Shown here: positions 51,088 through 61,026 of the stretch, one piece after another
How positions within the stretch are numbered: position 1 is the first letter of the stretch
How the letters are laid out: each line of letters begins with the position of its first letter
Assembly (NCBI GenBank): GCA_942491975.1
Contig: CALOCY010000004.1
Coordinates: 1,488,001-1,552,000, forward strand
Reading direction: 5' to 3'
Length of the DNA stretch: 64,000 nucleotides
Source: CALOCY01 sp942491975
Lineage (GTDB): Bacteria; Bacteroidota; Bacteroidia; Bacteroidales; Prolixibacteraceae
The notes under the pieces: model-generated
What the model was told of the DNA's origin: nothing
What the model saw: the letters and a program-made list of their open reading frames with translations, nothing else
Databases searched by the model: none
Program-made: the position numbers and the translations under genes

Positions 51088-52257
51088 ATGAAAAAAACAG
51101 GCATCAAACTACTGGCATTTGAAGGGGCAGATAAAGCTGTTTTTGATGATGGGAGAGCATTACTGTTTCGACACCTCCCCAGGACGCTGGTTGAGATCAG
51201 CGATACCCGTTATGACGCCCTGTTTTTTATTACCGGAGGATCGGAAAGAGAAGCAGTCAATGCTGTGTCAAACCTGGATCATGTGCTATTATTAACCCAT
51301 CCGGGAAGCAACTCGCACGCTTCGGCCACAGAGGTAAAAGCATGGCTCAACGCCAACAACAAGGCATCAGAGCTATTGGACATTACGCATGGGGATACCA
51401 TAAAAAAAATACAGTTGCAGCAAACGGTTTCCAATCACCTGTCCACTCTCAGCGGAACACGTTTAGGGCTTATCGGGGATGTTTCGCACTGGCTGGTAGC
51501 ATCGTCGGTATCTGCACAACAACTGGAAGAAAAGACAGGCATATCGCTGGTATCTATTCCGTGGGGTATGCTGACCAATTTCAATAATATGGAGGTGAGC
51601 AACGACCTCAAAACACATTTCTCAAACGATATTACCTACAACCTCGATGAAACCTCCAAAGTGTACAGTTTGCTCAAAAAAACGATCAAAGAGCAACAGT
51701 TGGATGCCCTGTCAGTAGAGTGTTTCTCGATGGTTACCAGGCATAAAGTAACCGCCTGCCTGCCACTGGCTATGCTCAACGATATTGGTATCCCTGCGGC
51801 CTGCGAAGGCGACCTTACCAGTGCTGTGGGAATGATGATAGCCCAAAAAATCACCGGAAGCATCCCCTGGATGGCCAACACCATACAACTAACCAACACT
51901 ACCGCAACATTTGCCCATTGCACAGTCCCCATTACCATGACCCGAAGGTATCAGATTATGACACACTTCGAAACCGGTTTGGGAACAGCTATCGAAGGCG
52001 ACCTCTCTGAAGATTGTTATACCATTTTCAGGGTTGATGAAAAATTGGAGCAGGCATTTGTGTCCTCCGCAAGAATTATTGAACGTCCCAAACGAAAAGA
52101 TGCATGTCGCACACAGGTGGTGTGTGAAATGAGTAACAGTGCCATACAGCTATTGCGCACCCATCCGTTGGGAAACCACCACCTGTTTGTACCCGGCAAT
52201 CACACATACGGGCTGACAACCGCATTGCAACAGTTAGGCATGCAGGTATTGGGTTAA
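51088..52257 (+). CDS. L-fucose/L-arabinose isomerase-like protein
   Basis: A 389-residue protein. The C-terminal half has the sugar-isomerase pattern AACEGDLTSAVGMMIAQKITG followed by TNTTATFAHCTVP and a distal GNHHLFVPG. The N-terminal half is a Rossmann-like domain. It is shorter than true fucose isomerases (about 590). The substrate is unknown, and no sugar operon surrounds it. Confidence 0.65.
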   Translation: MKKTGIKLLAFEGADKAVFDDGRALLFRHLPRTLVEISDTRYDALFFITGGSEREAVNAVSNLDHVLLLTHPGSNSHASATEVKAWLNANNKASELLDITHGDTIKKIQLQQTVSNHLSTLSGTRLGLIGDVSHWLVASSVSAQQLEEKTGISLVSIPWGMLTNFNNMEVSNDLKTHFSNDITYNLDETSKVYSLLKKTIKEQQLDALSVECFSMVTRHKVTACLPLAMLNDIGIPAACEGDLTSAVGMMIAQKITGSIPWMANTIQLTNTTATFAHCTVPITMTRRYQIMTHFETGLGTAIEGDLSEDCYTIFRVDEKLEQAFVSSARIIERPKRKDACRTQVVCEMSNSAIQLLRTHPLGNHHLFVPGNHTYGLTTALQQLGMQVLG

Positions 52258-52343
52258 CAATAGACAATATAAAAATGAGAAATGAGCAATTATCACATCA
52301 TCCGGTTGCCTGTAAATCCGGTAATCTAAAAATCTAATATAGC

Positions 52344-52691
52344 ATGGATATCTCAGGAAAATGGAAATACGAAGAGGATTTTGGTTTCGGAAAAGATCAT
52401 GGAGAAGCCTTTTTTGAACAACAGGGAGATCGTTTTTCCGGATACCTGAAATATACCGAGTCCATTGAGGATGAAGCAGATTTCACCATTCACCAAACCG
52501 TTGAAGGGACAGTCAGCAATGAGGAAATTATATTTAGGGGGACATCAATAGAGATGCTGTCAGATACCAAAATGGAATACAACCTGGATACGTGGGAAGG
52601 CATACTTACCCCCGAAGGAAAAATTGTGGGTAGCAGCTATGACAACCATGAAGTTTTTGGGGTATTTGTACTGGAACGCCTTCCGGATTAA
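52344..52691 (+). CDS. Small beta-rich protein of unknown function
   Basis: A 115-residue cytoplasmic protein beginning MDISGKWKYEEDFGFGKDHGEAF. It has the GxW start and repeating strands of small lipocalin-like barrels. No family can be named. It is 36 bp before the M28 peptidase gene. Confidence 0.6.
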   Translation: MDISGKWKYEEDFGFGKDHGEAFFEQQGDRFSGYLKYTESIEDEADFTIHQTVEGTVSNEEIIFRGTSIEMLSDTKMEYNLDTWEGILTPEGKIVGSSYDNHEVFGVFVLERLPD

Positions 52692-52726
52692 AAATTGATT
52701 TAAGAACAAGGATTAAACAGTGAACA

Positions 52727-54379
52727 ATGAAAAAACTATTGATCGCAATGATTGGATTAGGGTTGGCAGCCTGTTCGCACAGCCCAATTGACAAAGCCAC
52801 AAAGGTTATCACCTATACCAACATCGAAAAACACATTGTAGAATTGTCGTCCGACAACTACAAGGGGCGCATGCCCATGTCCGACACCGAAGCCATGACC
52901 ATTGATTACATTGCTGCGCAGATGAAGGAGATCGGACTCGAACCGGCCAACAACGGGAGTTTCTTTCAGGATGTACCCCTGTTGAGTATCACCTCTGTCA
53001 TGTCTGCCACGCTTGATATTGAAACCCCAAACGGCCAACTCAGCTTTCAGAAACTGGATGAATACGTTATTTTTTCGCAAAAAGTGGAAGAAGAGTTGCG
53101 TATTGATAATTCGGAGATCATCTTTGCCGGATATGGCATTACTGCCCCCGAATACGACCGGTTCGACTTTAAAGGCATCGATGTAAAAGGAAAAACAATC
53201 GTTGTATTTGTCAATGATCCGGGTTACGGCACAACTGATGATTATTTTAAAGGTAACACCATGACCTATTACGGACGATGGACTTGTAAATTTGAGGAAG
53301 CTGCCCGGCAAGGGGCTAAGGCCTGCTTCATTATTCACGAAACAGGCCCGGCAGGTTACCCGTGGGCCGTGGCACGCAACAACGGTGATGCGACTAATCT
53401 CTACCTTGAACCCGAAGACGGATACCGCAACCGTTGCGACCTGGAAGGATGGATCACCCGTCAATCGGCCGAAAAACTGTTTGACGCCTGTAATCTCTCA
53501 TTTGACAAAGCCAAAGCAATGGCCAACGCCAAAAATTTCAGACCGTTTGCACTCAACGCTACTGCATCGGCACAATTAAAAAGCACGTTTAAAACCGGTA
53601 TCTCAAAAAATGTATGCGGAGTAATGCGTGGCAGTCAAAAACCGGAAGAAGTGCTTGTTTATACCGCCCATTGGGACCATTTAGGTGTGGGTACACCTTT
53701 AAATAGCGACAGTATCTACAACGGGGCTACTGATAATGCCAGTGCCGTATCGTGGATGCTCGAAATAGCACGGGCATTCAAAGCACTTCCCGAACCACCG
53801 CAACGTTCGGTACTCTTTCTTTCGGTCACCGCCGAAGAATCCGGATTATTAGGCTCGGAATATTATGCACAACATCCCTTCTTCCCCATGCACAACACTG
53901 TAGCGTGTATCAACACCGATGTAATCCTGTTTCTGGGACAATTCAATGATGTTACGCTCACCGGCTACAGACAATCGGAACTGGACAAATGGGTAGATGC
54001 CGAAGCACAACAAACGGGACGCTATATTGCTTCCGATCCCAATCCCGAAAATGGCATGTACTTTCGCTCCGACCAATTCCCCTTTGTAAAACGCGGCGTA
54101 CCTGCCATATTCGCCAAAGGATATACCGATGCTAAAAAATACGGTAAAAAGAAAACGCTGGAACTGATCAATCAATACTGGAGAGAGACCTATCACAAAC
54201 CACAAGACGAATACGATCCGCAACACGATGATCTCTCCGGATTGGTAGATGATGCCCGTTTGCTTTTCAGGACAGGCTATAATTTAGCTGACACTACTGC
54301 ATGGCCCGAATGGAACGATGATTCTGAATTTAAAGCCATCAGGCAGCAATCACGTAATTCAAAAAAAGTGAAGGAGTGA
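52727..54379 (+). CDS. M28-family zinc aminopeptidase lipoprotein with PA domain
   Basis: A 550-residue exported protein. The lipobox is LGLAACSH (Cys16). A PA-type insertion lies at about 120-260. The M28 catalytic domain has zinc ligands in YTAHWDHLG, GATDNASAV, TAEESGLLGSEYY and CINTDV, with a distal His in ETYHKPQDE. Anchored in the periplasm or outer membrane, it likely trims peptides as a nutrient aminopeptidase. Confidence 0.9.
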   Translation: MKKLLIAMIGLGLAACSHSPIDKATKVITYTNIEKHIVELSSDNYKGRMPMSDTEAMTIDYIAAQMKEIGLEPANNGSFFQDVPLLSITSVMSATLDIETPNGQLSFQKLDEYVIFSQKVEEELRIDNSEIIFAGYGITAPEYDRFDFKGIDVKGKTIVVFVNDPGYGTTDDYFKGNTMTYYGRWTCKFEEAARQGAKACFIIHETGPAGYPWAVARNNGDATNLYLEPEDGYRNRCDLEGWITRQSAEKLFDACNLSFDKAKAMANAKNFRPFALNATASAQLKSTFKTGISKNVCGVMRGSQKPEEVLVYTAHWDHLGVGTPLNSDSIYNGATDNASAVSWMLEIARAFKALPEPPQRSVLFLSVTAEESGLLGSEYYAQHPFFPMHNTVACINTDVILFLGQFNDVTLTGYRQSELDKWVDAEAQQTGRYIASDPNPENGMYFRSDQFPFVKRGVPAIFAKGYTDAKKYGKKKTLELINQYWRETYHKPQDEYDPQHDDLSGLVDDARLLFRTGYNLADTTAWPEWNDDSEFKAIRQQSRNSKKVKE

Positions 54380-54636
54380 AGGAGCGAAGAATAGAAGAAA
54401 TCGGAAGACCGGAGACCAAAGTAAAAATTTGTTTTTTTAGCTTCCAGTTTCCGGCTTCGGGTTTCAAGCTTTTTTCACTTTTTACCTTCAACTTCTGTTA
54501 ACTCCCGTTAACTTCGATTTTTAGTGCAAAAACAAACAGATCGGGTCATTTACTTTTTCATAACGGCAGTTTAACAAACAGCACTTGCGTGTTTGCTTCT
54601 TCTTCAACAAATTTGTACGTAGCAAACCATTGAAAA

Positions 54637-55533
54637 ATGAAAAACACGCTTAAATATATTTTTATTGCTGTACTAATGCTTTTGGCTGTCAATGCAAAGG
54701 CATGGTTTGATGCAGGCCACATGGTGGTTGCCCAAATTGCTTACAATCAGCTCGATAATGAAGAGCGCAAAGAGGTTGACCGGCTCATTGCCTTACTGGC
54801 CGATGCTGATCCCGATTACACCAATTTTGTGCAGGCCGCTACATGGATGGATGGCATTAAAGGGACTGCACTCTATTATTTTAATACCCAACACTATATC
54901 AATCAATACTACGTGGTATCACCCGTTAATCCCCTGCCCGGTTTTAACGAAGAGAATGTGGTATCGCTCATCGAACAGTCAACACGTACACTCCAATCAA
55001 AACGAGCATCTGATTTTTCAAAAGCACTGGCATTGCGATTGCTCATTCATGCGGTAGGCGACATACACCAGCCCATGCACACCTGTTCGATGGTATCCGA
55101 ACAATTTCCCAATGGCGATTTGGGTGGCAACCTGTTCAAACTGGAGCCCATTATTTACGGTACCGACCTTAAAGGCGAACCGGGGGAACTAAACAACCTC
55201 CATAAACTGTGGGATTCAGGCTTGATGTTTTTTGCCGATGTACATGCTGCCGATTATCCTGAAAAGCAGTCAGCACTCAATCAGGACATTGAAAAGATAA
55301 CGGCATTCGTAAAACGCAATGACAAAGAAGGAATAAACGACCGGTTGACAATTACCGAACCTGCAATATGGGCCAAAGAGTCATACTACCTGGCTGTTGA
55401 AAATGCCTACAATAACATTGCCCCCGGAGAAAAGCCATCGCCCAAATACATCCGTAACGGAGAAAAAGTGGTGATGCTGCAATCCTACATTGCCGGCATG
55501 CGGTTGGCCAAACTATTAAAAGAGATTTTTTGA
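54637..55533 (+). CDS. S1/P1-family nuclease, secreted
   Basis: A 298-residue exported zinc nuclease. The signal peptide ends at VNAKA, so the mature chain begins with Trp23, which supplies the first zinc ligand as in nuclease P1. Further ligands are in AGHMV, WMD, LLIHAVGDIHQPMH and GDLGGN. It cleaves single-stranded RNA or DNA and 3'-nucleotides outside the cytoplasm. It is next to an exported peptidase, consistent with nutrient scavenging. Confidence 0.9.
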   Translation: MKNTLKYIFIAVLMLLAVNAKAWFDAGHMVVAQIAYNQLDNEERKEVDRLIALLADADPDYTNFVQAATWMDGIKGTALYYFNTQHYINQYYVVSPVNPLPGFNEENVVSLIEQSTRTLQSKRASDFSKALALRLLIHAVGDIHQPMHTCSMVSEQFPNGDLGGNLFKLEPIIYGTDLKGEPGELNNLHKLWDSGLMFFADVHAADYPEKQSALNQDIEKITAFVKRNDKEGINDRLTITEPAIWAKESYYLAVENAYNNIAPGEKPSPKYIRNGEKVVMLQSYIAGMRLAKLLKEIF

Positions 55534-55557
55534 GGTTTACTTACTCAATACTTTGGT

Positions 55558-55643
55558 AAACTTTTCCAAAGTTGAAGTTTTCAAAACACTAAAAGATTGA
55601 TCTTTAGCCATATAGTAAACTTGAATAAACTTTGGAAAAGTTT
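55558..55643. repeat. 16-bp perfect inverted repeat with 54-bp spacer
   Basis: AAACTTTTCCAAAGTT at 55558-55573 and its exact reverse complement at 55628-55643. The spacer contains further AAGTTTTC/AAAAC and TAAACTT words. It may be a terminator or a small repeat element. Confidence 0.5.
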
Positions 55644-55869
55644 TGTTTTTCAGGTAATTACAAAAAAACAACAAACTATTGTTGGTGATGATTGAGAACC
55701 CTGCCTTTTTGGTGGGGTTTCTTTTTAACCACAGATAACCACTAATTTTCGCAGATTCCTTTACAGGCAATTTGTGTTCACTCTCTCTATCAACAATTAA
55801 GTTCCTTAATCTACAACTTTTAATTTTATTGCTTTTCAGCTATTTTTTATCGAAAAACAATAAAAAATA

Positions 55870-55901
55870 TTTGTTTTTTTAATAATTACTTAATATCTTT
55901 G
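55870..55901 (+). promoter_or_regulatory. Complete Bacteroidota promoter for the DUF2975 operon
   Basis: A -33 TTTG at 55870-55873, 20-bp spacer and -7 TATCTTTG at 55894-55901, with the start codon 20 bases later. Spacing and both boxes fit the Bacteroidota consensus. Confidence 0.7.
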
Positions 55902-55920
55902 AAGAAAAATTCTAATCAAT

Positions 55921-56550
55921 ATGGAAAATACAAAAACACATTTCAGCATTTTGGCAATTTATATAATTACCAATGTTGTTTTCTGGGTTGTAAGCATTGC
56001 TATTGCTGCTGCAATAATCATAGCCCTTGGTTTAATCAGTAACCTGTTTGGGAATGAAATGTCATTACAAATGAGTCTTCCAAAATCGCTGAGTTTTATT
56101 GAAACAGGGCAGCTATCACTCAATGGCTCTCTCTCAGAAGTGCAATTGACAGCTACTTCAGGTAAAATATCCTTAATTGAAGCTCCTTACTGGATAAAAA
56201 TGGCCCTGGGTTTATTTATTATTGCCTTTGCTGTTCCCCTGTTTTACATTTTGCACACATTCAGAACATTTATAAATAATGTGCAAAAAGGGGCATTTTT
56301 TGATCTGAGCAATATTTCATTGCTGAAAAAAATCTCCTTTGGAGTGCTTACACTATGGGGAATAATTATTATAAACTCTGTTTTCAGGTATTTTTTCATT
56401 GTAAGAAATCTGGAATTTGAAACCATAAACATAGTAGCCGGCTTCAGATCCTACTATGAAATTTTACTCTTTGCCCTGCTGGTTTGGGTATTGTCTCACA
56501 TTTTTGAAAAAGGGGTCCGGTTGCAAGATGATACTAACCTTACAATTTAA
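55921..56550 (+). CDS. DUF2975 family membrane protein
   Basis: A 209-residue protein with about four membrane segments (for example IIIALGLISNLFG, MALGLFIIAFAVPLF, ILLFALLVWVLSHIF). The C-terminal LVWVLSHIFEKGVRLQDD is the DUF2975 signature. Genes of this family are nearly always followed by a small HTH gene, as here. Function is unknown; the pair may sense a membrane state and regulate itself. Confidence 0.8.
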   Translation: MENTKTHFSILAIYIITNVVFWVVSIAIAAAIIIALGLISNLFGNEMSLQMSLPKSLSFIETGQLSLNGSLSEVQLTATSGKISLIEAPYWIKMALGLFIIAFAVPLFYILHTFRTFINNVQKGAFFDLSNISLLKKISFGVLTLWGIIIINSVFRYFFIVRNLEFETINIVAGFRSYYEILLFALLVWVLSHIFEKGVRLQDDTNLTI

Positions 56551-56554
56551 TGCC

Positions 56555-56770
56555 ATGAAAATAATTGTAAACTTAGATGTAATGCTTGCCAAACGAAAAA
56601 TGAGCCTAACAGAGCTTTCAGAAAAAGTAGGCATAACCATGGCAAACCTCTCTATCCTCAAAAAGGGAAAAGCAAAAGCCATCAGGTTCTCTACTCTTGA
56701 ACTAATATGCGAAACACTAAATTGCCAGCCAGGCGATATACTCGAATACGATAATAATCAAAGTAAGTAA
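56555..56770 (+). CDS. Small XRE-type HTH regulator paired with DUF2975
   Basis: A 71-residue protein made almost entirely of a Cro/CI-like HTH: MKIIVNLDVMLAKRKMSLTE followed by LSEKVGITMANLSILKKGKAKA and the CETLNCQPGDILEY tail. The ATG at 56555 is chosen because it is 4 bp after the DUF2975 stop; the upstream 33 codons overlap that gene. Confidence 0.85.
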   Translation: MKIIVNLDVMLAKRKMSLTELSEKVGITMANLSILKKGKAKAIRFSTLELICETLNCQPGDILEYDNNQSK

Positions 56771-56789
56771 CGCCTAAAAAAAACAAATC

Positions 56790-56990
56790 ATGAAAAATCA
56801 AGAACCAAAAGAATACATTATTCAGGGCAAAAAACTGAAATGCCAGGTATGTGAAAACTCCTATTTCCGGACAAGAAAAACGTTAATGAATACGGTTGGG
56901 TTAACTTTTTTTAATCTGGATTGGGCAAATAAACGAGCAACGAACTACATATGTAGCAACTGTGATTACATTCATTGGTTTATGCTTTAA
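56790..56990 (+). CDS. Small zinc-ribbon protein
   Basis: A 66-residue protein with two CxxC pairs (CQVC and CSNC) spaced about 33 residues apart, a zinc-ribbon layout. It likely binds zinc. Function unknown. It is in the DUF2975/HTH cluster, 19 bp downstream. Confidence 0.65.
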   Translation: MKNQEPKEYIIQGKKLKCQVCENSYFRTRKTLMNTVGLTFFNLDWANKRATNYICSNCDYIHWFML

Positions 56991-57117
56991 TCACAATATT
57001 TCCAATATTTTGCCTGCCTGACAATTCAATAAAATAATCGAAAAATAAATAATAATACAATAGATAATAGAATTGATGTAATAAAACTTAATTTATAAAC
57101 AGTAAAATATAAACACC

Positions 57118-58422
57118 ATGAAAACACGTAATAAAAAATGGGTGAAAATTCTGATAATTATTGTAGTAACTATAAGTTGTATAGTTGGTGGAGGGTATCT
57201 CTATATACAAAGCCTTATTGCTGAAGTAAAAGGGACTCTGACCAGTTGCAAACTTGAAAATGAAAATTTTAAAACTGTAATTGATTTTGAATATGTAAAC
57301 AACTGGATTGTTGTAAAAGCCAAAGTTGGCAACAGTAAAAAAGAGTATGATTTCATTTTTGATACCGGGGCACAAACTGTCTTTTCTGATTCTCTATTAA
57401 AAGAATTGAATATAAATGATTATAAAAAAGTTGATTTTTCTTCTGACACTTCTAAAAATGCGTTTAAAGATGAACTGGTTTCAATTCACAAATTTCAAGT
57501 AGGCAATGTAAAATTTAGTGATGTTGGTGCCCTTATTGTAGATAATGCTCAATATGGAATGCTAAACTGTGTCTCCCCATATGGAATAATTGGGTACAAC
57601 CTTTTACAAAACTGCAATTTTCAGATTGATTACATCAAAAAACAGATAACAATTACTGATAAAATTGATTATCTGGATAACCTGGAACAAACTCAGTGGA
57701 TTAACTACACACCTCTGTATAAATACTCAACCCAGTTTCAGGAAACCCCTGTGATTCCAGCTGTTATAAATGATAATATTGAGGTAAACCTGGTGTTTGA
57801 TACTGGCAATAGTGGTGGTATAAACCTGTTCTCTGAAACATTGTATGAAACCATCACTCAAAAATATCCTGAACAGGTTGCAAAATATACTTTTAAACCT
57901 ACAATTACCATTACAAATACCAAAGACACTGCCCATTATGAAGGTGCGAAATTCAAAACATCAACAATATCAGTAGGCACTGACCTAAGCAAAGACCTGA
58001 TAGTTACCATTGATAATGAACCTGACAGAGGATATTCAGGACTGATTGGAAACAAATATTTTGAGAATTACATTGTTACCATTGATTATACCAATAAACG
58101 TATTGGGTTTATGCCCAACAAAAAAGCAGAAAAGCCTGACACAAAATCAAATTTTGGGCTAAACTATACCCCTTTTAACAACAAATTATATGTAACACGT
58201 TTGTACCATAACTCTGAAGCAAAACAAAAAGGAATATGTGTTGGTGATGAAATTGTTTCCATTAATGGCATTAAGATGGCTGATTTACCTGCTGATGCTT
58301 TCTGTAAAATGTACAGAAGTGAGTTAATCCTGACAAATAGTGAAGACAATTTATTGGTTCTTGGAATTGAAAAAGAGGGAGAAATCACGGAATACAAATT
58401 AACCGGGTTTCAACTGTTTTAG
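57118..58422 (+). CDS. Retropepsin-like aspartyl protease with PDZ domain
   Basis: A 434-residue protein with an N-terminal membrane anchor or signal (about 10-30). Two aspartyl protease lobes follow, each with a DTG: FIFDTGAQT near 81 and LVFDTGNSG near 223. The C terminus (about 335-430) is a PDZ domain with AKQKGICVGDEIVSING. It probably acts in the periplasm or cell envelope. Substrates are unknown. A terminator follows directly. Confidence 0.88.
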   Translation: MKTRNKKWVKILIIIVVTISCIVGGGYLYIQSLIAEVKGTLTSCKLENENFKTVIDFEYVNNWIVVKAKVGNSKKEYDFIFDTGAQTVFSDSLLKELNINDYKKVDFSSDTSKNAFKDELVSIHKFQVGNVKFSDVGALIVDNAQYGMLNCVSPYGIIGYNLLQNCNFQIDYIKKQITITDKIDYLDNLEQTQWINYTPLYKYSTQFQETPVIPAVINDNIEVNLVFDTGNSGGINLFSETLYETITQKYPEQVAKYTFKPTITITNTKDTAHYEGAKFKTSTISVGTDLSKDLIVTIDNEPDRGYSGLIGNKYFENYIVTIDYTNKRIGFMPNKKAEKPDTKSNFGLNYTPFNNKLYVTRLYHNSEAKQKGICVGDEIVSINGIKMADLPADAFCKMYRSELILTNSEDNLLVLGIEKEGEITEYKLTGFQLF

Positions 58423-58450
58423 GACAACATCCTTTTCTCACCACGTAAAA

Positions 58451-58482
58451 AAGCTTTCGGTTTTCAATAAAACCGAAAGCTT
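58451..58482. terminator. Strong terminator after the aspartyl protease gene
   Basis: AAGCTTTCGGTTTT and AAAACCGAAAGCTT form a perfect 14-bp stem with a 4-base loop, flanked by A-run and T-run, so it may work in both directions. Confidence 0.85.
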
Positions 58483-58521
58483 TTTTGTATCTTAATATGC
58501 TCACACTAAAACCCTAAACAG

Positions 58522-59646
58522 ATGAAATCCTCACTATTGATTACCGGTATTGTCCTGCTGATTTTCACCGGAAACCTTTACGGACAAATTATTATCGATC
58601 ACACCTGTACTGATATTACCGCACTTCCGCAAAGTGCCATTGAACAGGCCAAAAGCACCCTGCATATTGTCTATGGACACACTTCGCACGGAAGCCAGTT
58701 AACTACCGGCATGAACGGATTGACAGGTTTTGCCAACGGTGGCGGGCTTGGCCTGAGCCTTCCCGAAAACATCTTTGCTTGGAACAACGGCGGGACAGAC
58801 GGCGCACTCGACCTGCATGATGGTGGAATGAGTGGTGATGTGGGCTATTATCCCGCATGGTATGATAATACAATTGCATATCTGGACAGCCACAACGATG
58901 TAAATGTTATCATGTGGTCATGGTGCGGGCAGGTTGACAGTAAATATGCATCGGGTACGCTCTACAGCGAGTTTTTAGGACCGATGGGCCAACTGGAGGA
59001 AGCCTACCCCGGCGTTACCTTTGTCTATATGACCGGACATGTTGACCATTGGGACGATGCCAACAATAAAGCTGCCAACGACTCCATCAGAAACTACTGT
59101 TTACACAACAACAAAGTATTGTACGATTTTGCCGATATTGAATCGTATGATCCCGACGGTAACTACTATGAATTTCCACACGACAACTGTGACTATTACT
59201 CATCTGAAGAAGATTATTCCGCCGATGGCAACTGGGCAACCGAATGGCAAAACAGCCATACCGAAGGCGTGGACTGGTACAGCTGCTCATCAGCACATAG
59301 CGAGGCACTGAATGCCAACCGAAAAGCGTATGCCGCCTGGTGGATGTTCTGCCGCATAGCCGGTTGGGAAGGGGCAACAACCTCTGTCCCATCGGTTGAA
59401 AAACCGGACAATATCATCACCTGTTATCCCAATCCGACATCAGCTTATGTTACAGTAAAATTGCCGGAAAATACCGACAATGGAACAATGAACATCTACA
59501 ATACTGCCGGAAATCTTGTTAAAACGATTGTCCTGACCGAACAACTGCAATGCATTGATGTAGAAGCCTTACAAACAGGAACTTACATCGTATATTTATC
59601 AGATAAAAATCAACAATTTACAGGAAAATTTTGCAAAACGGAATAA
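58522..59646 (+). CDS. Secreted protein of unknown function with T9SS sorting domain
   Basis: A 374-residue exported protein. A signal peptide (about 1-22) precedes a domain with IVYGHTSHGSQL, IMWSWCGQVD and VTFVYMTGHVDHW that I cannot assign, though its layout is loosely like SGNH-type hydrolases. The C-terminal 80 residues are a T9SS sorting domain (CYPNPTSAYVTVKLP...LQTGTYIVYLSD). It is likely carried to the cell surface. Confidence 0.75.
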   Translation: MKSSLLITGIVLLIFTGNLYGQIIIDHTCTDITALPQSAIEQAKSTLHIVYGHTSHGSQLTTGMNGLTGFANGGGLGLSLPENIFAWNNGGTDGALDLHDGGMSGDVGYYPAWYDNTIAYLDSHNDVNVIMWSWCGQVDSKYASGTLYSEFLGPMGQLEEAYPGVTFVYMTGHVDHWDDANNKAANDSIRNYCLHNNKVLYDFADIESYDPDGNYYEFPHDNCDYYSSEEDYSADGNWATEWQNSHTEGVDWYSCSSAHSEALNANRKAYAAWWMFCRIAGWEGATTSVPSVEKPDNIITCYPNPTSAYVTVKLPENTDNGTMNIYNTAGNLVKTIVLTEQLQCIDVEALQTGTYIVYLSDKNQQFTGKFCKTE

Positions 59647-59702
59647 TACCTGAAATATTACATGGCTCACTTTGATTGCAAAATGGTATAATATGAATTG
59701 TA

Positions 59703-59739
59703 AAAAAGACGATGCACCATCTTGTTACGTCGTCTTTTT
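59703..59739. terminator. Bidirectional terminator between convergent genes
   Basis: AAAAAGACGA and TCGTCTTTTT are perfect 10-bp arms with a 17-base loop, between the convergent T9SS gene and DUF4097 gene. Confidence 0.75.
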
Positions 59740-59781
59740 CTATCTTTCACTTTATTCAATACTAATTACCCTGTAATCCGG

Positions 59782-60798
59782 CTATTTATACGTTTGATCG
59801 CCCGAAGTACTCACCCCCTGTACTAAAATACCACCCCGATGAAGCTGTAACTTATTATCAGCATGGTTGCCTTGTATCCTTAAATCGCCCGATGAAGCCT
59901 TCAAGTCAAAGCTTATCTTTTCAATATCATTATCCAGGTCTAAATAAATATCACCCGATGAAGTTTTAAACTGCGAATTCCCTTTCAGGCTAATGCCTGT
60001 TCCTGTTATATTTCCCGATGTAGCTGCAAGGTTCAAAACGGTCTGGCTGTCTGTTATTTTCAGGTCACCCGATGAAGATACGTTGGTAATGGCTCCGTCT
60101 ATATCATTCAGGATAAGATCGCCCGATGAAGTACGTGATTTGATCTCCCCGTTCACACCGGTAAACTTCAGGTCTCCCGACGAAGCACGGCACTCAATTG
60201 TACCGGTAATATCCTCAAACTTTATATCGCCGGAGGTGGCAATACAGCCAATATCCCCGACAATCTCAAAATACTTCTGATCCCCGGAACTTGTCTCTGT
60301 AGCAAGCCGTGCAGTAACTGTTTTTACCTCAATGTCGCCCGATGAGGCATTTAATTTAACCTGACCGGTCGTAATGCCTTCCACAGAAATATCCCCAGAG
60401 GTATTATCCACGTCCAGATCAACCCCTTCAGGAACTGAAAAATTAAGCACCGCCTCAATCCGTGAAGAGTAAAGAATGTAGGTCCGCCCGGAAGGGGCAT
60501 CGACCCATACTTTCAAAACAGCCCCCTCCTGTTTGTGATGGATTTTGTATTTACCTGCATCATTTTTATTGAACAGGCTCTGCACCCCCCCTTTAATTTC
60601 ACCTTCAAATTTTACCTTATCGCCACTCCCCGCAACGATATTAACATCACAAAAGCGCCCTTCAACTTCGATGCGCTCCACACCATCCAGTGTTGCTTCA
60701 TCGCGGGCGTACACTTTTTCAGCCGACAATTGAAATGGTAGTACCCAGAATAATATTGCCAGTACCAAAGTTGTTTTCAATAGATTTCGAGTTTTCAT
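59782..60798 (-). CDS. DUF4097 family beta-strand repeat protein, exported
   Basis: A 338-residue protein with a signal peptide (about 1-27). The body is a beta-solenoid-like repeat in which SSGD (or TSGD) recurs about every 20 residues, more than ten times. DUF4097 proteins are putative adhesin-like envelope proteins of unknown function. The repeat is coding and in frame. Confidence 0.85.
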   Translation of the reverse strand: MKTRNLLKTTLVLAILFWVLPFQLSAEKVYARDEATLDGVERIEVEGRFCDVNIVAGSGDKVKFEGEIKGGVQSLFNKNDAGKYKIHHKQEGAVLKVWVDAPSGRTYILYSSRIEAVLNFSVPEGVDLDVDNTSGDISVEGITTGQVKLNASSGDIEVKTVTARLATETSSGDQKYFEIVGDIGCIATSGDIKFEDITGTIECRASSGDLKFTGVNGEIKSRTSSGDLILNDIDGAITNVSSSGDLKITDSQTVLNLAATSGNITGTGISLKGNSQFKTSSGDIYLDLDNDIEKISFDLKASSGDLRIQGNHADNKLQLHRGGILVQGVSTSGDQTYK

Positions 60799-61026
60799 TT
60801 TATACGTTTTTATTTAAAAAATTATTTAATTTCGGGATATGTCAAACTCCCCCCGGCATAAACACCTGCCATTCGTTTAAAGTATAAGACGCTTTTTATG
60901 GGCATTGGTTGCAAATAACCCTTGTTAAATTTCAAAAATTGTAGATGTAGAGGCTGGCTGCAAATTGCAATTGTTGCACTTTATAGTGGTTTTGTAGCAG
61001 GAAAAATGCAACATCCCTAAAAATCG

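Larger units (their letters stand above)
55534..55920. other. Intergenic region with an inverted repeat and the DUF2975 promoter
   Basis: Holds the inverted repeat 55558-55643 and a weak AACCC/GGGTT hairpin followed by CTTTTT near 55699-55730 that may end the nuclease transcript. It also holds the promoter at 55870-55901. Confidence 0.55.

Noticed and set aside
55537..55770. 77-codon minus-strand reading frame
   Set aside because: It runs through the inverted repeat and hairpin DNA and has no recognisable feature.
59850..60420. Regular short DNA repeats (CCCGATGAAG-like) that could suggest a repeat array
   Set aside because: They encode the in-frame SSGD motifs of the DUF4097 protein; spacers are coding and not CRISPR-like.
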